DNA of 64,000 bases from Akkermansiaceae bacterium (GCA_903908495.1 CAIVSK010000050.1:1-64000), one strand, 5' to 3'. Shown: positions 1 through 8,127, counted from the first letter of the stretch. Notes: generated by a model not told the origin, from the letters alone. Numbers and translations: made by a program.

Positions 1-349
1 CGCCCACCAAGGCTTGGTCAACCCGCTTTGCGCAGGCCGCCGATGAGACAAATCATGGTTGGAGCCTTGTTGGAAGCTCAACATAATGCCAGTCATTATG
101 TTGTTGACAAGTGCAAGATGCCCCCGGCTGCGGGTTTTTCGCTGGAACTTGATGCCCACCATCCCGCGGAAAATCCGCGCTGACGGGGAAAATCCGCACT
201 TGACTACCCTCCGCGTTTCCGCTCTCCTCGGCGGTCCGACCTGTAACTTCAATCACATCACCCGGCCCATTTCAGTTTGGGTACCGTGTGTAGCACCCAA
301 GCCACAGACGTCGCCTCGTTCGCTGCATTCACTCATTTCCCACACTTTC
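1..349. other. Non-coding leader region at window start
   Basis: I see no convincing gene here. A 67-codon minus-strand frame (53-256) and an in-frame 5' extension of the downstream glycosyltransferase both lack family resemblance and are taken as chance. The stretch holds a perfect 10-bp dyad at 79-88/94-103, a TTGACA hexamer at 104-109 without a good -10 partner, and an 11-bp direct repeat GGAAAATCCGC at 168-178 and 187-197. The first copy also sits in a small palindrome, CGCGGA-AAA-TCCGCG (165-179). It probably carries the control region of the glycosyltransferase and the end of an upstream unit lying outside the window. Confidence 0.5.
79..103. repeat. Perfect 10-bp inverted repeat with 5-nt centre
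   Basis: The arms CAACATAATG (79-88) and CATTATGTTG (94-103) are exact reverse complements around CCAGT. The element is AT-rich in GC-rich surroundings and directly abuts a TTGACA hexamer at 104-109. It could be a regulator-binding site or the hairpin of an upstream transcript. No T-tract follows, which argues against a classical intrinsic terminator. Confidence 0.55.
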
Positions 350-1858
350 ATGGACTGGTCCTCTCCGCTTTGGTATTTCTGCTACATCATGGTTTTGATC
401 GGGCTGGCTGGCTACGGCTCGCATCGGCTGACCATTGTTTTCCTGTACCTGAAGCACGCCCGCAAGCGCCCGCATCCGCTCAGGCATTTCACCGAACTGC
501 CACTGGTCACGATCCAGCTGCCTGTTTTCAATGAGATGCACGTTGTGGACCGCTTGCTCGACTCGGTCGCCGCGCTCGACTACCCACAGGACAAGATGCA
601 GATCCAATTGTTGGATGATTCCACCGACCAAACGGTGGAGATCTGCCGCCAAGGCATTGCACGGCTCAAGGCGCGCGGCTTCGATGCCGAGCACATCCAC
701 CGCAGCGACCGCACCGGCTACAAGGCCGGCGCGTTGGAAAACGGCACCAAGACCGCCAAGGGCGAGTACCTGCTCATTCTTGATGCCGATTTTGTTCCCA
801 ATCCGGACCTGCTGCAGAAGACCGTCCACTATTTCACCGACGAGCGCATTGGCTTGATCCAGACCCGCTGGGGCCACCTGAACCGGACCTACAACGTGCT
901 CACCCGGATCCAGGCGATGTTCCTCGACGGCCACCTCGAGCTGGAGCAAACCGCGCGCAACCGCTCGGGACGCTTTTTCACCTTCAATGGCACCGGCGGC
1001 ATCTGGCGCAAATCCTGCATCACCGATGCCGGAGGCTGGGAGCACGACACGCTGACCGAGGACATGGACCTCAGCTACCGCGCCCAGCTCAAAGGCTGGC
1101 GCTTCATTTTCCTCAATGACGTGGAAACCCCGGCCGAATTGCCGGTCGACATGGACGGCTTCAAGAGCCAGCAGCACCGCTGGACCAAGGGCTCGATCCA
1201 AGTGTGCAAAAAGGTTCTCCCCGCCATCTGGAGGGCCGATGTGCCGCTGTTCATCAAAATGGAGGCCACCGCGCACCTGACCTCCAATTTTGCCTACCTG
1301 ATGCTCATTTGCCTGTGCTTCCTGATTTATCCGAACCAGCACTGCCAGCCGGACTTCGGCAAATACGGGTACTATATTGTCAACGTGCCGATTTTCTTTT
1401 TCTCGTCGGTGTCGGTGGTGCTTTTCTATCTGGTATCGCAAAAGGCGTTGCGACCCGGCTCATGGTGGAAGGAAATCCCCTACCTGCCATTGCTGCTGGC
1501 GCTGGGGATAGGCATGTCCATCAGCAATGCCAAGGCCGTCATCGAGGCACTCTGCAACCACGAGTCCGCATTCGTCCGCACCCCCAAGTACGGCATCGGC
1601 CAGGCCAAGCGGCAGGATTGGAGAAAGAGCAGCTACAAAGCCATGAAGACCCTAACCCCATTCGTGGAGCTGTTGTTTGCGTTTTTCTTTTTGTTTGTGG
1701 TTGTCGAGGCCGTGATGCAGGGGCGCTGGTCGTCGGCCATCCTGCTGCTGCCATTTCCCGTCGGCTTCTTCTACACCTCGCTCTCCTCCCTCGCCCGCAT
1801 GCTTCCCGCCGGCGCGCCCCCCATCTCCAGTGAAGTCACGTTCCGCGACCAGCCCTGA
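350..1858 (+). CDS. Processive family 2 glycosyltransferase (cellulose/mannan synthase-like)
   Basis: This is a membrane glycosyltransferase of the GT2 family that would polymerise or transfer sugars from a nucleotide sugar at the cytoplasmic membrane. The inverting GT-A signature is complete: LDDS (residues 88-91), DAD (145-147), TED (236-238) and QQHRW (274-278). The last motif is diagnostic of processive enzymes such as cellulose, hyaluronan and mannan synthases. One N-terminal and about five C-terminal hydrophobic segments give the usual membrane pore. I chose the ATG at 350 (502 residues) because the protein then starts immediately before the first membrane segment; the frame is open further upstream but reads as non-family sequence. 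The end overlaps the next gene by 29 bases. The product (glucan, mannan or other) cannot be decided from sequence alone. Confidence 0.88.
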   Translation: MDWSSPLWYFCYIMVLIGLAGYGSHRLTIVFLYLKHARKRPHPLRHFTELPLVTIQLPVFNEMHVVDRLLDSVAALDYPQDKMQIQLLDDSTDQTVEICRQGIARLKARGFDAEHIHRSDRTGYKAGALENGTKTAKGEYLLILDADFVPNPDLLQKTVHYFTDERIGLIQTRWGHLNRTYNVLTRIQAMFLDGHLELEQTARNRSGRFFTFNGTGGIWRKSCITDAGGWEHDTLTEDMDLSYRAQLKGWRFIFLNDVETPAELPVDMDGFKSQQHRWTKGSIQVCKKVLPAIWRADVPLFIKMEATAHLTSNFAYLMLICLCFLIYPNQHCQPDFGKYGYYIVNVPIFFFSSVSVVLFYLVSQKALRPGSWWKEIPYLPLLLALGIGMSISNAKAVIEALCNHESAFVRTPKYGIGQAKRQDWRKSSYKAMKTLTPFVELLFAFFFLFVVVEAVMQGRWSSAILLLPFPVGFFYTSLSSLARMLPAGAPPISSEVTFRDQP

Positions 1859-2552
1859 CCCCGCGTCCCGCCCCGGGAGCTCGCTGCATCTGCTGCTGCT
1901 TGCCGGCGGCGGATTGCTCGCGGCGCTGGCTTTATCGAGCTGTGGCAGTGCCTACAGCGATACCAACCACAAAATGATTGTCAGCGTGCGCGACCAGCGC
2001 TTGCTGCTGGTGCACGATGGAAAACCGGTTAAATCGTACAAGATTTCCACTTCCAAGTTTGGCATCGGCGACCGCACTGGCAGCAATTGCACGCCGCTGG
2101 GCCGCATGGAGGTCAGCCGGAAGATTGGCGACAACGCGCCGGCCGGAGCCGTTTTCAAACAGCGCAGGCCCACCGGCGAGGTCATCCAGCCCGACGCCCC
2201 CGGACGCGATCCCATCGTCAGCCGCATCCTCTGGCTGCGCGGCACCGAGCCGGGTAATCGCCACGCATTCGCCCGCTGCATCTACATCCACGGCACCGCC
2301 GAAGAGCGTTGTCTCGGCACGCCCGCCTCATACGGTTGCATCCGCATGAGCGGCCGCGACGTGATCGATCTCTACAATCACGTCGGCGTCGGTGCCGATG
2401 TGTTTGTCATCTCCAATTCCCTGACTTCTGTCCAAACCGGGGGTCCCGCCCTGGCCGACGCCACCGCCCAAGCCGGCAATCCACCATCCGGCGCAACCCC
2501 CAACCCGGTGCCGCCCCAGCAAGGAGCAGCGCGCCCGAAACGCCGTTCCTGA
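1830..2552 (+). CDS. L,D-transpeptidase (YkuD domain) lipoprotein
   Basis: The protein is a predicted lipoprotein that would form L,D cross-links in peptidoglycan or anchor proteins to it. A hydrophobic stretch (residues 18-36) ends in a lipobox with Cys38 (LALSSC). The YkuD catalytic signature is present as HGT (154-156) and SYGCIRM, with the catalytic Cys at 170 and the following Arg. The C-terminal 45 residues are Pro/Ala/Gly-rich and probably disordered. The start lies inside the end of the glycosyltransferase gene (29-base overlap), so the two are likely co-transcribed and translationally linked. The pairing suggests an envelope function, but no specific partner can be named. Confidence 0.88.
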   Translation: MKSRSATSPDPASRPGSSLHLLLLAGGGLLAALALSSCGSAYSDTNHKMIVSVRDQRLLLVHDGKPVKSYKISTSKFGIGDRTGSNCTPLGRMEVSRKIGDNAPAGAVFKQRRPTGEVIQPDAPGRDPIVSRILWLRGTEPGNRHAFARCIYIHGTAEERCLGTPASYGCIRMSGRDVIDLYNHVGVGADVFVISNSLTSVQTGGPALADATAQAGNPPSGATPNPVPPQQGAARPKRRS

Positions 2553-2571
2553 AAAATCCTCAAACCCGAGC

Positions 2572-2599
2572 TTGACAGCTTGGCACGAGTCTTTACGGT
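2572..2599 (+). promoter_or_regulatory. Candidate sigma-70-type promoter of rpsT
   Basis: A perfect TTGACA (2572-2577) is followed after 16 bases by TACGGT (2594-2599), which matches the -10 consensus at its first two and last positions. The position, about 45 bases before the rpsT start and after the L,D-transpeptidase stop, fits a separate promoter for a ribosomal protein gene. The weak -10 keeps confidence modest. Confidence 0.45.
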
Positions 2600-2644
2600 T
2601 CGCCGCCCGCCGTTCCGTCGTCCGGCAAACTCTCCCCCAATACC

Positions 2645-2908
2645 ATGGCCAATACGAAATCCGCCCTCAAGCGCGTCCGTCAAACTGAAGTCCGCACCGA
2701 GCGCAACCGCTCCGAAAAAACCCGCATGAAGACGCTGCGCCGGAAGACCCTCGCCGCCGTCGCCGCGGGCGATCCAACCGCAGCCAACACCGCCGCCAGC
2801 ACGTATGCGTCTGCAGTGGACAAGGCCGCGAAGCGCAATTTGATCCATCCAAACAAAGCCGCCAACCTCAAGAGCAAGACGGCCAAGGCCTTGGCCACTC
2901 TGGCCTGA
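2645..2908 (+). CDS. rpsT: 30S ribosomal protein S20
   Basis: The protein is the small-subunit protein S20, which binds 16S rRNA early in assembly. Its 87 residues show the family pattern: N-terminal MANTKSALKR, a helical region rich in Lys, Arg and Ala, and the central and C-terminal helices with the NKAA segment near the end. The length is normal for the family. It is a single-gene unit: it has its own candidate promoter (2572-2599) and a strong intrinsic terminator (2938-2965). The start has no Shine-Dalgarno sequence and is preceded by CTCTCCCCCAATACC, a C-rich leader seen at many other starts in this window. Confidence 0.97.
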   Translation: MANTKSALKRVRQTEVRTERNRSEKTRMKTLRRKTLAAVAAGDPTAANTAASTYASAVDKAAKRNLIHPNKAANLKSKTAKALATLA

Positions 2909-2937
2909 GTTCTGGACCAGCCGCTGCAACGAAACAG

Positions 2938-2965
2938 GCGGACCGGCCACCGGTACCGCTTTTTT
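2938..2965 (+). terminator. Intrinsic terminator after rpsT
   Basis: The arms GCGG-ACCGG and CCGGT-A-CCGC form a 9-bp GC-rich stem with one bulged A around the loop CCA (2938-2959), directly followed by six T residues (2960-2965). This is the clearest rho-independent terminator in the window. It ends only nine bases before the ATG of the next gene. Confidence 0.85.
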
Positions 2966-2974
2966 CATCCTGCC

Positions 2975-3208
2975 ATGCCAGCCTCCAAGCCACTGAGTTC
3001 GCGGGCCGAAGCCGCCGCCAAGATTGCCGCCAATCCAGCCGCCTACAAAGTTTGTGAAGGCTGCAACTCGATCGTGGGTGGCGGCACGGATATTTGTCCC
3101 AATTGCCACAGCTACCGCTTTGATGCCAGCTCGACCCAGGTGGTGCGCCAGGCCCGCCTCCTCGGATCCCGCGAGCAAACGTCCGTCACGGCCAGCGATC
3201 TGACTTGA
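2975..3208 (+). CDS. Small zinc-ribbon protein
   Basis: The 77-residue protein has two CxxC knuckles: C27-x2-C30 in VCEGC and C41-x2-C44 in CPNC. The spacing (10 residues between pairs) fits a structural zinc ribbon such as those in small nucleic-acid-binding or regulatory proteins. The N-terminus is Ala-rich and probably helical. I do not recognise a specific family. The ATG lies nine bases after the T-tract of the rpsT terminator and has no ribosome binding site, so expression would need read-through of that terminator or a promoter inside it. Only this start keeps both knuckles, which supports the chosen start. Confidence 0.72.
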   Translation: MPASKPLSSRAEAAAKIAANPAAYKVCEGCNSIVGGGTDICPNCHSYRFDASSTQVVRQARLLGSREQTSVTASDLT

Positions 3209-3355
3209 AGACAGAAGATCGCTGCGCTCCAAGACGCAAGATCGCTGCGCTACAAGACAAGGGAATGAAGAGCCGTTTGTCCGTGCGAAGCCCTTCTTGC
3301 TCTTGTCTTCTGTCTGGGAGCTCAGAAATCTTCTGTCTCCTAATCTTCTAATCTC
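3209..3355. repeat. Repeat-rich AAGAC-type intergenic element
   Basis: This gap is built from related short words. The 20-bp unit AGATCGCTGCGCTCCAAGAC at 3217-3236 recurs at 3239-3258 with one change. A perfect 11-bp inverted repeat links AGACAGAAGAT (3209-3219) with ATCTTCTGTCT (3328-3338). A further pair of imperfect arms (AAGACAAG near 3252, CTTGTCTT near 3303) nests inside it. The word CTTGCGTCTT (read on the minus strand near 3231-3242) recurs in the heptamer array at 60558-60599. It may be a dispersed repeat or a long imperfect hairpin. Confidence 0.55.
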
Positions 3356-3916
3356 ATGCACGAAATTATCGGTTTCAAAGAATGGCAGGTCGTCTGCGAT
3401 GCGCTCGCCAGCGGCCGCCAGGCCATCCTCCTGCGCAAAGGCGGCATTCACGAGGGGCGGCAGGGATTTTCCTTTGCCCACAAGTCGTTTTTCCTGTTTC
3501 CCACGCGTTTCCACGTCCAAGGCAACCAGGTGCGGGAAGGTGCCGTCACCCCGCTGCCGGAGTGGCAGGTGGGAGATCCCATCCGCATCACCCATCACGC
3601 TGAGGCGCTGTGGGCGATCACCCTGACCGATTGGGACAAGCTTACGGCACTCGAGCCGTTTCACATCTACTCCGAGCCAACCGTGCGCGACCGCTTCGAT
3701 TGGGAAGGCAAAGGCATGGCGTCGGGCAGCATCCACCTTGCCTTGGTGCGGGTGGTGGAACTGGCCAGCCCTTGGGAATTCCCCTACGAGGCCCGCTTTG
3801 GTGGCTGCCGGAGTTGGATCCAACTGCCGGAACCGCCCGAGCATTGGCAGAAAACCGCCCGCCCCGTGCTTGACGAGGACACCTTGGCCACGCTCGAAGA
3901 CCGGCTCGGGATTTGA
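3356..3916 (+). CDS. DUF1802 family protein
   Basis: The 186-residue protein matches the DUF1802 pattern: an N-terminal FKEWxVVCDAL segment, then LLRKGGIHE, FLFPTRFH with further aromatic residues, and a C-terminal WIQLPEP segment. The family is conserved in cyanobacteria and other bacteria, is predicted cytoplasmic, and has no established biochemical function. There is no signal peptide or membrane segment. The gene faces the heptose operon tail to tail with a 33-base gap and follows a repeat-rich spacer. The ATG at 3356 is preceded by a pyrimidine-rich tract rather than a Shine-Dalgarno sequence. Confidence 0.75.
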   Translation: MHEIIGFKEWQVVCDALASGRQAILLRKGGIHEGRQGFSFAHKSFFLFPTRFHVQGNQVREGAVTPLPEWQVGDPIRITHHAEALWAITLTDWDKLTALEPFHIYSEPTVRDRFDWEGKGMASGSIHLALVRVVELASPWEFPYEARFGGCRSWIQLPEPPEHWQKTARPVLDEDTLATLEDRLGI

Positions 3917-3949
3917 CCCCAGTCCCGCGAGGACATCAGGGCCAGGACG

Positions 3950-5155
3950 TCACAGGCTCGCGATGGCCGCTGCTAGAAACGCATATTCCTCGATTTGATT
4001 GTGCAGATGGGCGGACACGCGGAAACAGCGCAACCCGCCGACACTGACAAACGGCACCTCGATCCGGAAATCATCATATAGACGGGTTTGTTCCGGGGCC
4101 GCCTTGCCGCTGAAGCCCACGGCCTGAAACCGCGGCGGCAGAGGAACGGTGGCCATGCTGCCGAGCATGCCCGCCGGGCACGGCGCATCCACCTGAAGCG
4201 CGGCGCACAGCATGCGCCTGGCGTCGAGAGCAAGTGCGTGATTGTGCCGCCGCAGCGCCGGCCAGCCGCCGGGGAGCAGCCCGCCCAAGCGGTCGATCGC
4301 CTCCGCGACGCACAACCAGGCGCTGGGATCGAAGGTGCCGGCCCAGTCAAAACGATCTTGGAACGCGGAAAACCCGCTGCGGGGCGTGTTGTAGCCGTGA
4401 CTGATGACGGCCGGCTGAAGGTTTGCCTGGCAATCTTCGCGTGCCCACAGAAATGCGCAACCTTTGGGCGCGCAGACCCACTTGTGCAGGTTGCCGCAAT
4501 ACCAGGCAGGCCGCAGGGCCTTGAGGTTGAGCGCCAACATGCCCGGCGCGTGGGCACCGTCGACCAGCGTCTCGATGCCGCGCGCCTCGAGCTCGCGGAG
4601 GATCCGCGCAATCGGCAGGACCAGCGCACTACCGCTGGTCACATGGTCGATCATGGCATATCTCGTGCGCGGCGTGACGGCGCGCAAAATGGCCTCAAGC
4701 GCCTCCTCCGGCGTGCCGATCGGAAAGGGGATTTGCGCGACCACCACCTTGGCTCCCGCCCGCCCCGCACACTCGGCTAGAACATTGCGACACGCGTTGT
4801 AGTCGAGGTTGGTGGTTAGAACCTCGTCACCGCGGCGCAGTTTCCACGAGCGGACCACGGCATTGACGGCAGTGGTCGCATTGGTGACGAAGACCACGTC
4901 GCGCTGCCTGGCCCCGACGAAAGCCGCCAGCGCCACGCGCACGGGCTGCAGGCGGGATTCGTAGTGCCGCCAGAGGAACTGCACGGGCGAGGCCTCCATT
5001 TCGCTGCGCAGCGCGGCTTGGAGCGCGAGGACATGCCTGGTGCAGGCACCGAACGAGCCGTGGTTGAGGAAAACCAAATCGTCGTCGAGCGCCCAGTGTC
5101 GGCGCAACGGGGAGTGCGCGGGTCGCCGGGGTGGCAGCGGGCAGGGGCGGCTCAT
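3950..5155 (-). CDS. Aminotransferase class V (isopenicillin-N epimerase-like PLP enzyme)
   Basis: This 401-residue protein is a fold-type I PLP enzyme of aminotransferase class V, closest in style to CefD-like isopenicillin-N epimerases. Visible marks are FLNHGSFGA near the N-terminus, the PLP-contacting VTNATTAVNAV, the cofactor-binding Asp in LVDGAHAPG, and the Schiff-base Lys in GNLHKWVCAPKG. The ATG at 5155 overlaps the stop of gmhA by four bases (ATGA), which fixes the start and indicates translational coupling. The reaction is not predictable: members act as epimerases, desulfurases or aminotransferases. As the last gene of a heptose operon it might modify a sugar or amino group of the cell surface, but this is only a context argument. 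Confidence 0.85.
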   Translation of the reverse strand: MSRPCPLPPRRPAHSPLRRHWALDDDLVFLNHGSFGACTRHVLALQAALRSEMEASPVQFLWRHYESRLQPVRVALAAFVGARQRDVVFVTNATTAVNAVVRSWKLRRGDEVLTTNLDYNACRNVLAECAGRAGAKVVVAQIPFPIGTPEEALEAILRAVTPRTRYAMIDHVTSGSALVLPIARILRELEARGIETLVDGAHAPGMLALNLKALRPAWYCGNLHKWVCAPKGCAFLWAREDCQANLQPAVISHGYNTPRSGFSAFQDRFDWAGTFDPSAWLCVAEAIDRLGGLLPGGWPALRRHNHALALDARRMLCAALQVDAPCPAGMLGSMATVPLPPRFQAVGFSGKAAPEQTRLYDDFRIEVPFVSVGGLRCFRVSAHLHNQIEEYAFLAAAIASL

Positions 5156-5733
5156 GGCAGCAGTTCCGGCCAATCGGTGGCATCGATGGCTTCGAGCCAC
5201 TGATGCAACACGAGGGTGTGGACTTCCTGGATGCGGGCCGTGTTATGCGACGGGACGATGATTTCGTGGTGGCAGAGGCCGCGGGCCAAGCCGCCATCGC
5301 GGCCTGCGAGGAGGACGGTGGTGACGCCGAGTTTGGCGGCGGCATGGAAAGCGGCGATGACGTTGGCGCTGTTGCCGCTGGTGGTGAAGCCGACGAGGAC
5401 GTCGCCACGTCGCCCGAGGGCTTCCACCCCGCGGGCGAACACCTGCTCGTAGCCGTAGTCATTGCAGATGCAGGTGATGGCCGTGGGATCCGCATTGAGG
5501 CACAAGCCGGGCAAGGCGCGGCGCTCGACGCGGTAGCGCCCGACGAGTTCTTCGGCGAGGTGCAGGGCGTCAGCCGCGCTGCCTCCGTTGCCGCAGGTGA
5601 GCAGCTTGCCGCCGCTTTGGATGCTGCCGATGATCGCCCGCCCGGCGGACTCGACGGCCGGTGCCAACGCGCGACAAGCGTCAAGCACGTCCCGCAATTC
5701 CGCCAGTGAAGTTTCAAACGAGGGATGGGTCAT
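5152..5733 (-). CDS. gmhA: Phosphoheptose isomerase (sedoheptulose 7-phosphate isomerase)
   Basis: The SIS-domain enzyme converts sedoheptulose 7-phosphate to D-glycero-D-manno-heptose 7-phosphate, the first step of ADP-heptose synthesis for the LPS inner core. The 193 residues are the standard length. Characteristic segments are CGNGGSAADALHLAEEL (phosphate loop and active-site Glu), TTSGNSANV (second phosphate-binding loop) and LHQWLE near the C-terminus, with the family His. It overlaps hldD upstream and the class V aminotransferase gene downstream by four bases each, so the three genes form a tightly coupled operon. Confidence 0.93.
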   Translation of the reverse strand: MTHPSFETSLAELRDVLDACRALAPAVESAGRAIIGSIQSGGKLLTCGNGGSAADALHLAEELVGRYRVERRALPGLCLNADPTAITCICNDYGYEQVFARGVEALGRRGDVLVGFTTSGNSANVIAAFHAAAKLGVTTVLLAGRDGGLARGLCHHEIIVPSHNTARIQEVHTLVLHQWLEAIDATDWPELLP

Positions 5734-6737
5734 GGCGTCATGGGTTCTTGGATATCGCCGAGCCGGCGGTCCGGGACCAGATAGTGGGTGACGTAGTCCC
5801 GCACCGCAGCGGCAAGCGAGTGGCCGGGCGCGTTCCAGCCCGCCTCCACCAAGCGGCCGGTGTTGGCGCAGGTGTGGTACTGGTACTTGCCGCGCAACAC
5901 CTCGGGCATGTCGACAAAATCAATGTCAGGCGGCAGCCCGAGAGCGCTGAAAATCGGTGTCACCAGGTCGATCCAGGTGGCGGCGACGCCGGAGCCGATG
6001 TTATAGATGCCGGCGGCGGCCGGGTTTTTCGCCAAATGCAATGTCATCGCCACGGCGTCCTTGACGTAGAGGAAATCCCGCCGCTGTTCGCCATCGCGAA
6101 ATTCCGGATGATGACTGCGGAACAAACTGACCTTGCCGGTTTGGCGAATCTGCCCGCAGGCTTTGTGGACGACGCTGCGCATGTCGCCCTTGTGATCCTC
6201 GTTGGGACCGAAAATGTTGAAATACTTCAGGCCGACGATGCGGTCGAACCAGCCGCGCTGCTGGGCATGCTGATCGAAAAGGTGTTTCGAGTAGCCATAC
6301 ATGTTGAGCGGACGATAGGCGGAGAGGTGGTCCTGGCCGTCGTCCATGCCGGCATCGCCGTTGCCGTAGGTGGCGGCCGAGGAGGCATAGACGAAGCGGC
6401 GGCCGCCGGCCAGCGCCCACTCGGCCAGCCGCCGAGTGTAGCGGAAATTGTTTTCCATCAAATAGCCAGCATCCTTCTCGGTGGTGGCCGAGCAGGCGCC
6501 AAGGTGGAAAACCCAGCGCACGGAGGCGAGGGCCGGGGTGTCGAGTTGGTCCCACAGCTGGTCGGCATCCAGATAGTCCGCGAAACGCAGCGGCACCAAG
6601 TTGCGCCACTTGTCGTCGCAGCCGAGGCGGTCTGTGAGAATGAGGTTGTGGCAGCCCTGGCGGTTGAGCGCCCAGACCAGGGCGCTGCCAATCATGCCGG
6701 CGGCGCCGGTAACCAGGATCGAGTCGTTGTGCTGCAT
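5730..6737 (-). CDS. hldD: ADP-L-glycero-D-manno-heptose 6-epimerase
   Basis: The 335-residue short-chain dehydrogenase-type epimerase would convert ADP-D-glycero- to ADP-L-glycero-D-manno-heptose, the last step of the LPS heptose pathway. It has an N-terminal Rossmann motif (TGAAGMIGSALV), the SSAATYG catalytic segment and the YGYSK pair (YxxxK). Family sequences such as GLKYFNIFGPNEDHKGDMRS follow. I chose the ATG at 6737 because the protein then begins just before the Rossmann strand; the frame stays open further upstream without family similarity. The leader on the minus strand is C-rich. The bifunctional kinase/adenylyltransferase HldE and the phosphatase GmhB are not in this window. Confidence 0.93.
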   Translation of the reverse strand: MQHNDSILVTGAAGMIGSALVWALNRQGCHNLILTDRLGCDDKWRNLVPLRFADYLDADQLWDQLDTPALASVRWVFHLGACSATTEKDAGYLMENNFRYTRRLAEWALAGGRRFVYASSAATYGNGDAGMDDGQDHLSAYRPLNMYGYSKHLFDQHAQQRGWFDRIVGLKYFNIFGPNEDHKGDMRSVVHKACGQIRQTGKVSLFRSHHPEFRDGEQRRDFLYVKDAVAMTLHLAKNPAAAGIYNIGSGVAATWIDLVTPIFSALGLPPDIDFVDMPEVLRGKYQYHTCANTGRLVEAGWNAPGHSLAAAVRDYVTHYLVPDRRLGDIQEPMTP

Positions 6738-6952
6738 GGAAGGGGGGGCGAGGAGTGGCGGGCCAGCGCCCGCGGCATCGAGAGTAAAGGCCGCCACCAC
6801 GCCGCGGGAAAGTCCAATTATCCCGAAATGGCAATTTGGGCCGGCAGCACATTCGCCGCGAAGTCCTTTCAAATCGTCAAATCGGTGGTAAGACTGCGCC
6901 GCGACAGCCTGATCCAATCCCCATTTGGACTCAGGCGACCGCCCCCGCCGTC

Positions 6953-8020
6953 ATGAACCAGCCGCCCCAACGTTCCCTGCACGACCTTTCGTTCGCCGAA
7001 ATGGAGCGCGAGCTGTGTGCCGGCGGTGTTTCCACGCACCATGCCAAGGCGCTGTGGCGAGTCCTGCACTTTCATGGCGAGTTGAATCCGGCGGCGCGCG
7101 ACAACCTCTCCCCGCCGCTCCAGCGCTGGCTTGCCAACAGCGTGGGCCAAGGCAAGGGGTTTTTCCTGGACGCCCCGGAGGTCGTGCAGGAATCCCACAG
7201 CAGCGACGGGCTGACCCGTAAGTTCCTGCTGCGCCTGCGCGACGGCCACAGCGTCGAAACGGTGCTGATGGGATATGACTACCGCCACACCGCCTGCGTC
7301 AGCACGCAAGTGGGCTGCGCGATGGGCTGTGTGTTCTGTGCCACCGGCCAGATGGGTTTCGGGCGCCACCTGCGCCCCGGCGAAATCATCGCCCAAGTAC
7401 TGCACGCCCGCCGGGTCTTGCTGGCCACCCACCCACAACACCGCCTGCGCAACCTCGTGCTCATGGGCATGGGCGAACCGTTGCATAACTATGACGCAGT
7501 GATGCAGGCGCTCGACGCCATCTCCAACGTGCGCGGTATCAATATCGGCCCATCCAAAATCTCTATCAGCACCGTCGGCGTCGTGCCCGGCATCCTGCGC
7601 CTGGCAGCGGAAGCCCGCCCGTACCGCCTCGCCGTGAGCTTGCATGGCTCGACCGAAGCCGAACGCTCGGCCCTGGTGCCGGTCAGCGGCAAATGGAATC
7701 TGGCCGAACTCATCGCTGCCTGCCGGAGCTACGGCGCGACGACCGGCAAACGCATCTTTTTTGAATGGACCCTGATAGCGGGCCACAACGATTCGCCGGA
7801 CACGGCGGCCCGGCTCGCGGAGTTGCTGCGTGGCATCGATGCACACATCAACCTCATCCCGCTCAATCCAACCAGCGGCTTCGGCGGCACACCCAGCACC
7901 GCGGGTCACGCATTCCAACGCATCCTGCAGGCGGCCGGCTTCCCCTGCACCTTCCGCCAGCGCCGCGGCATCGACGTCGCCGCCGGTTGCGGCCAATTGC
8001 AGGCGGCGGCCCGGGCGTGA
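6953..8020 (+). CDS. rlmN: Dual-specificity RNA methyltransferase RlmN
   Basis: This radical-SAM enzyme methylates C2 of A2503 in 23S rRNA and of A37 in some tRNAs. The [4Fe-4S]-binding CxxxCxxC motif is at C122, C126 and C129 (CAMGCVFC). The second essential cysteine of the methyl-carrier mechanism is Cys346 in AAGCGQL near the C-terminus. Family segments MGMGEPLHNYD and ISISTVGVVPGI are also present. The 355 residues are the normal length with the ATG at 6953; the longer open frame reaches into the divergent hldD promoter region. It is transcribed away from hldD and ends convergently with the next gene. Confidence 0.95.
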   Translation: MNQPPQRSLHDLSFAEMERELCAGGVSTHHAKALWRVLHFHGELNPAARDNLSPPLQRWLANSVGQGKGFFLDAPEVVQESHSSDGLTRKFLLRLRDGHSVETVLMGYDYRHTACVSTQVGCAMGCVFCATGQMGFGRHLRPGEIIAQVLHARRVLLATHPQHRLRNLVLMGMGEPLHNYDAVMQALDAISNVRGINIGPSKISISTVGVVPGILRLAAEARPYRLAVSLHGSTEAERSALVPVSGKWNLAELIAACRSYGATTGKRIFFEWTLIAGHNDSPDTAARLAELLRGIDAHINLIPLNPTSGFGGTPSTAGHAFQRILQAAGFPCTFRQRRGIDVAAGCGQLQAAARA

Positions 8021-8127
8021 GCGACGATCCCACGGCACGGGCGAGCCACGCAATGCTGCCAGTTCAGCCATGCCCCTCTCAACTTGTCGCTACTGCCGGG
8101 CCTGTCTTGCAAATGGCCCGCAACGTC

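Noticed and set aside
53..256. 67-codon minus-strand open frame in the leader region
   Set aside because: It has no similarity that I recognise, no leader signal, and overlaps repeat and dyad elements.
329..1441. 370-codon minus-strand open frame opposite the glycosyltransferase
   Set aside because: It is antisense to all catalytic motifs of a recognised GT2 enzyme.
2378..3844. 488-codon minus-strand open frame crossing rpsT, the zinc-ribbon and DUF1802 genes
   Set aside because: It would cover three independent plus-strand genes including a ribosomal protein and a terminator.
5661..6956. 431-codon plus-strand open frame opposite hldD
   Set aside because: It covers a well-supported gene on the other strand, has the Ala/Gly/Val-rich composition of GC-rich antisense frames and no family features.
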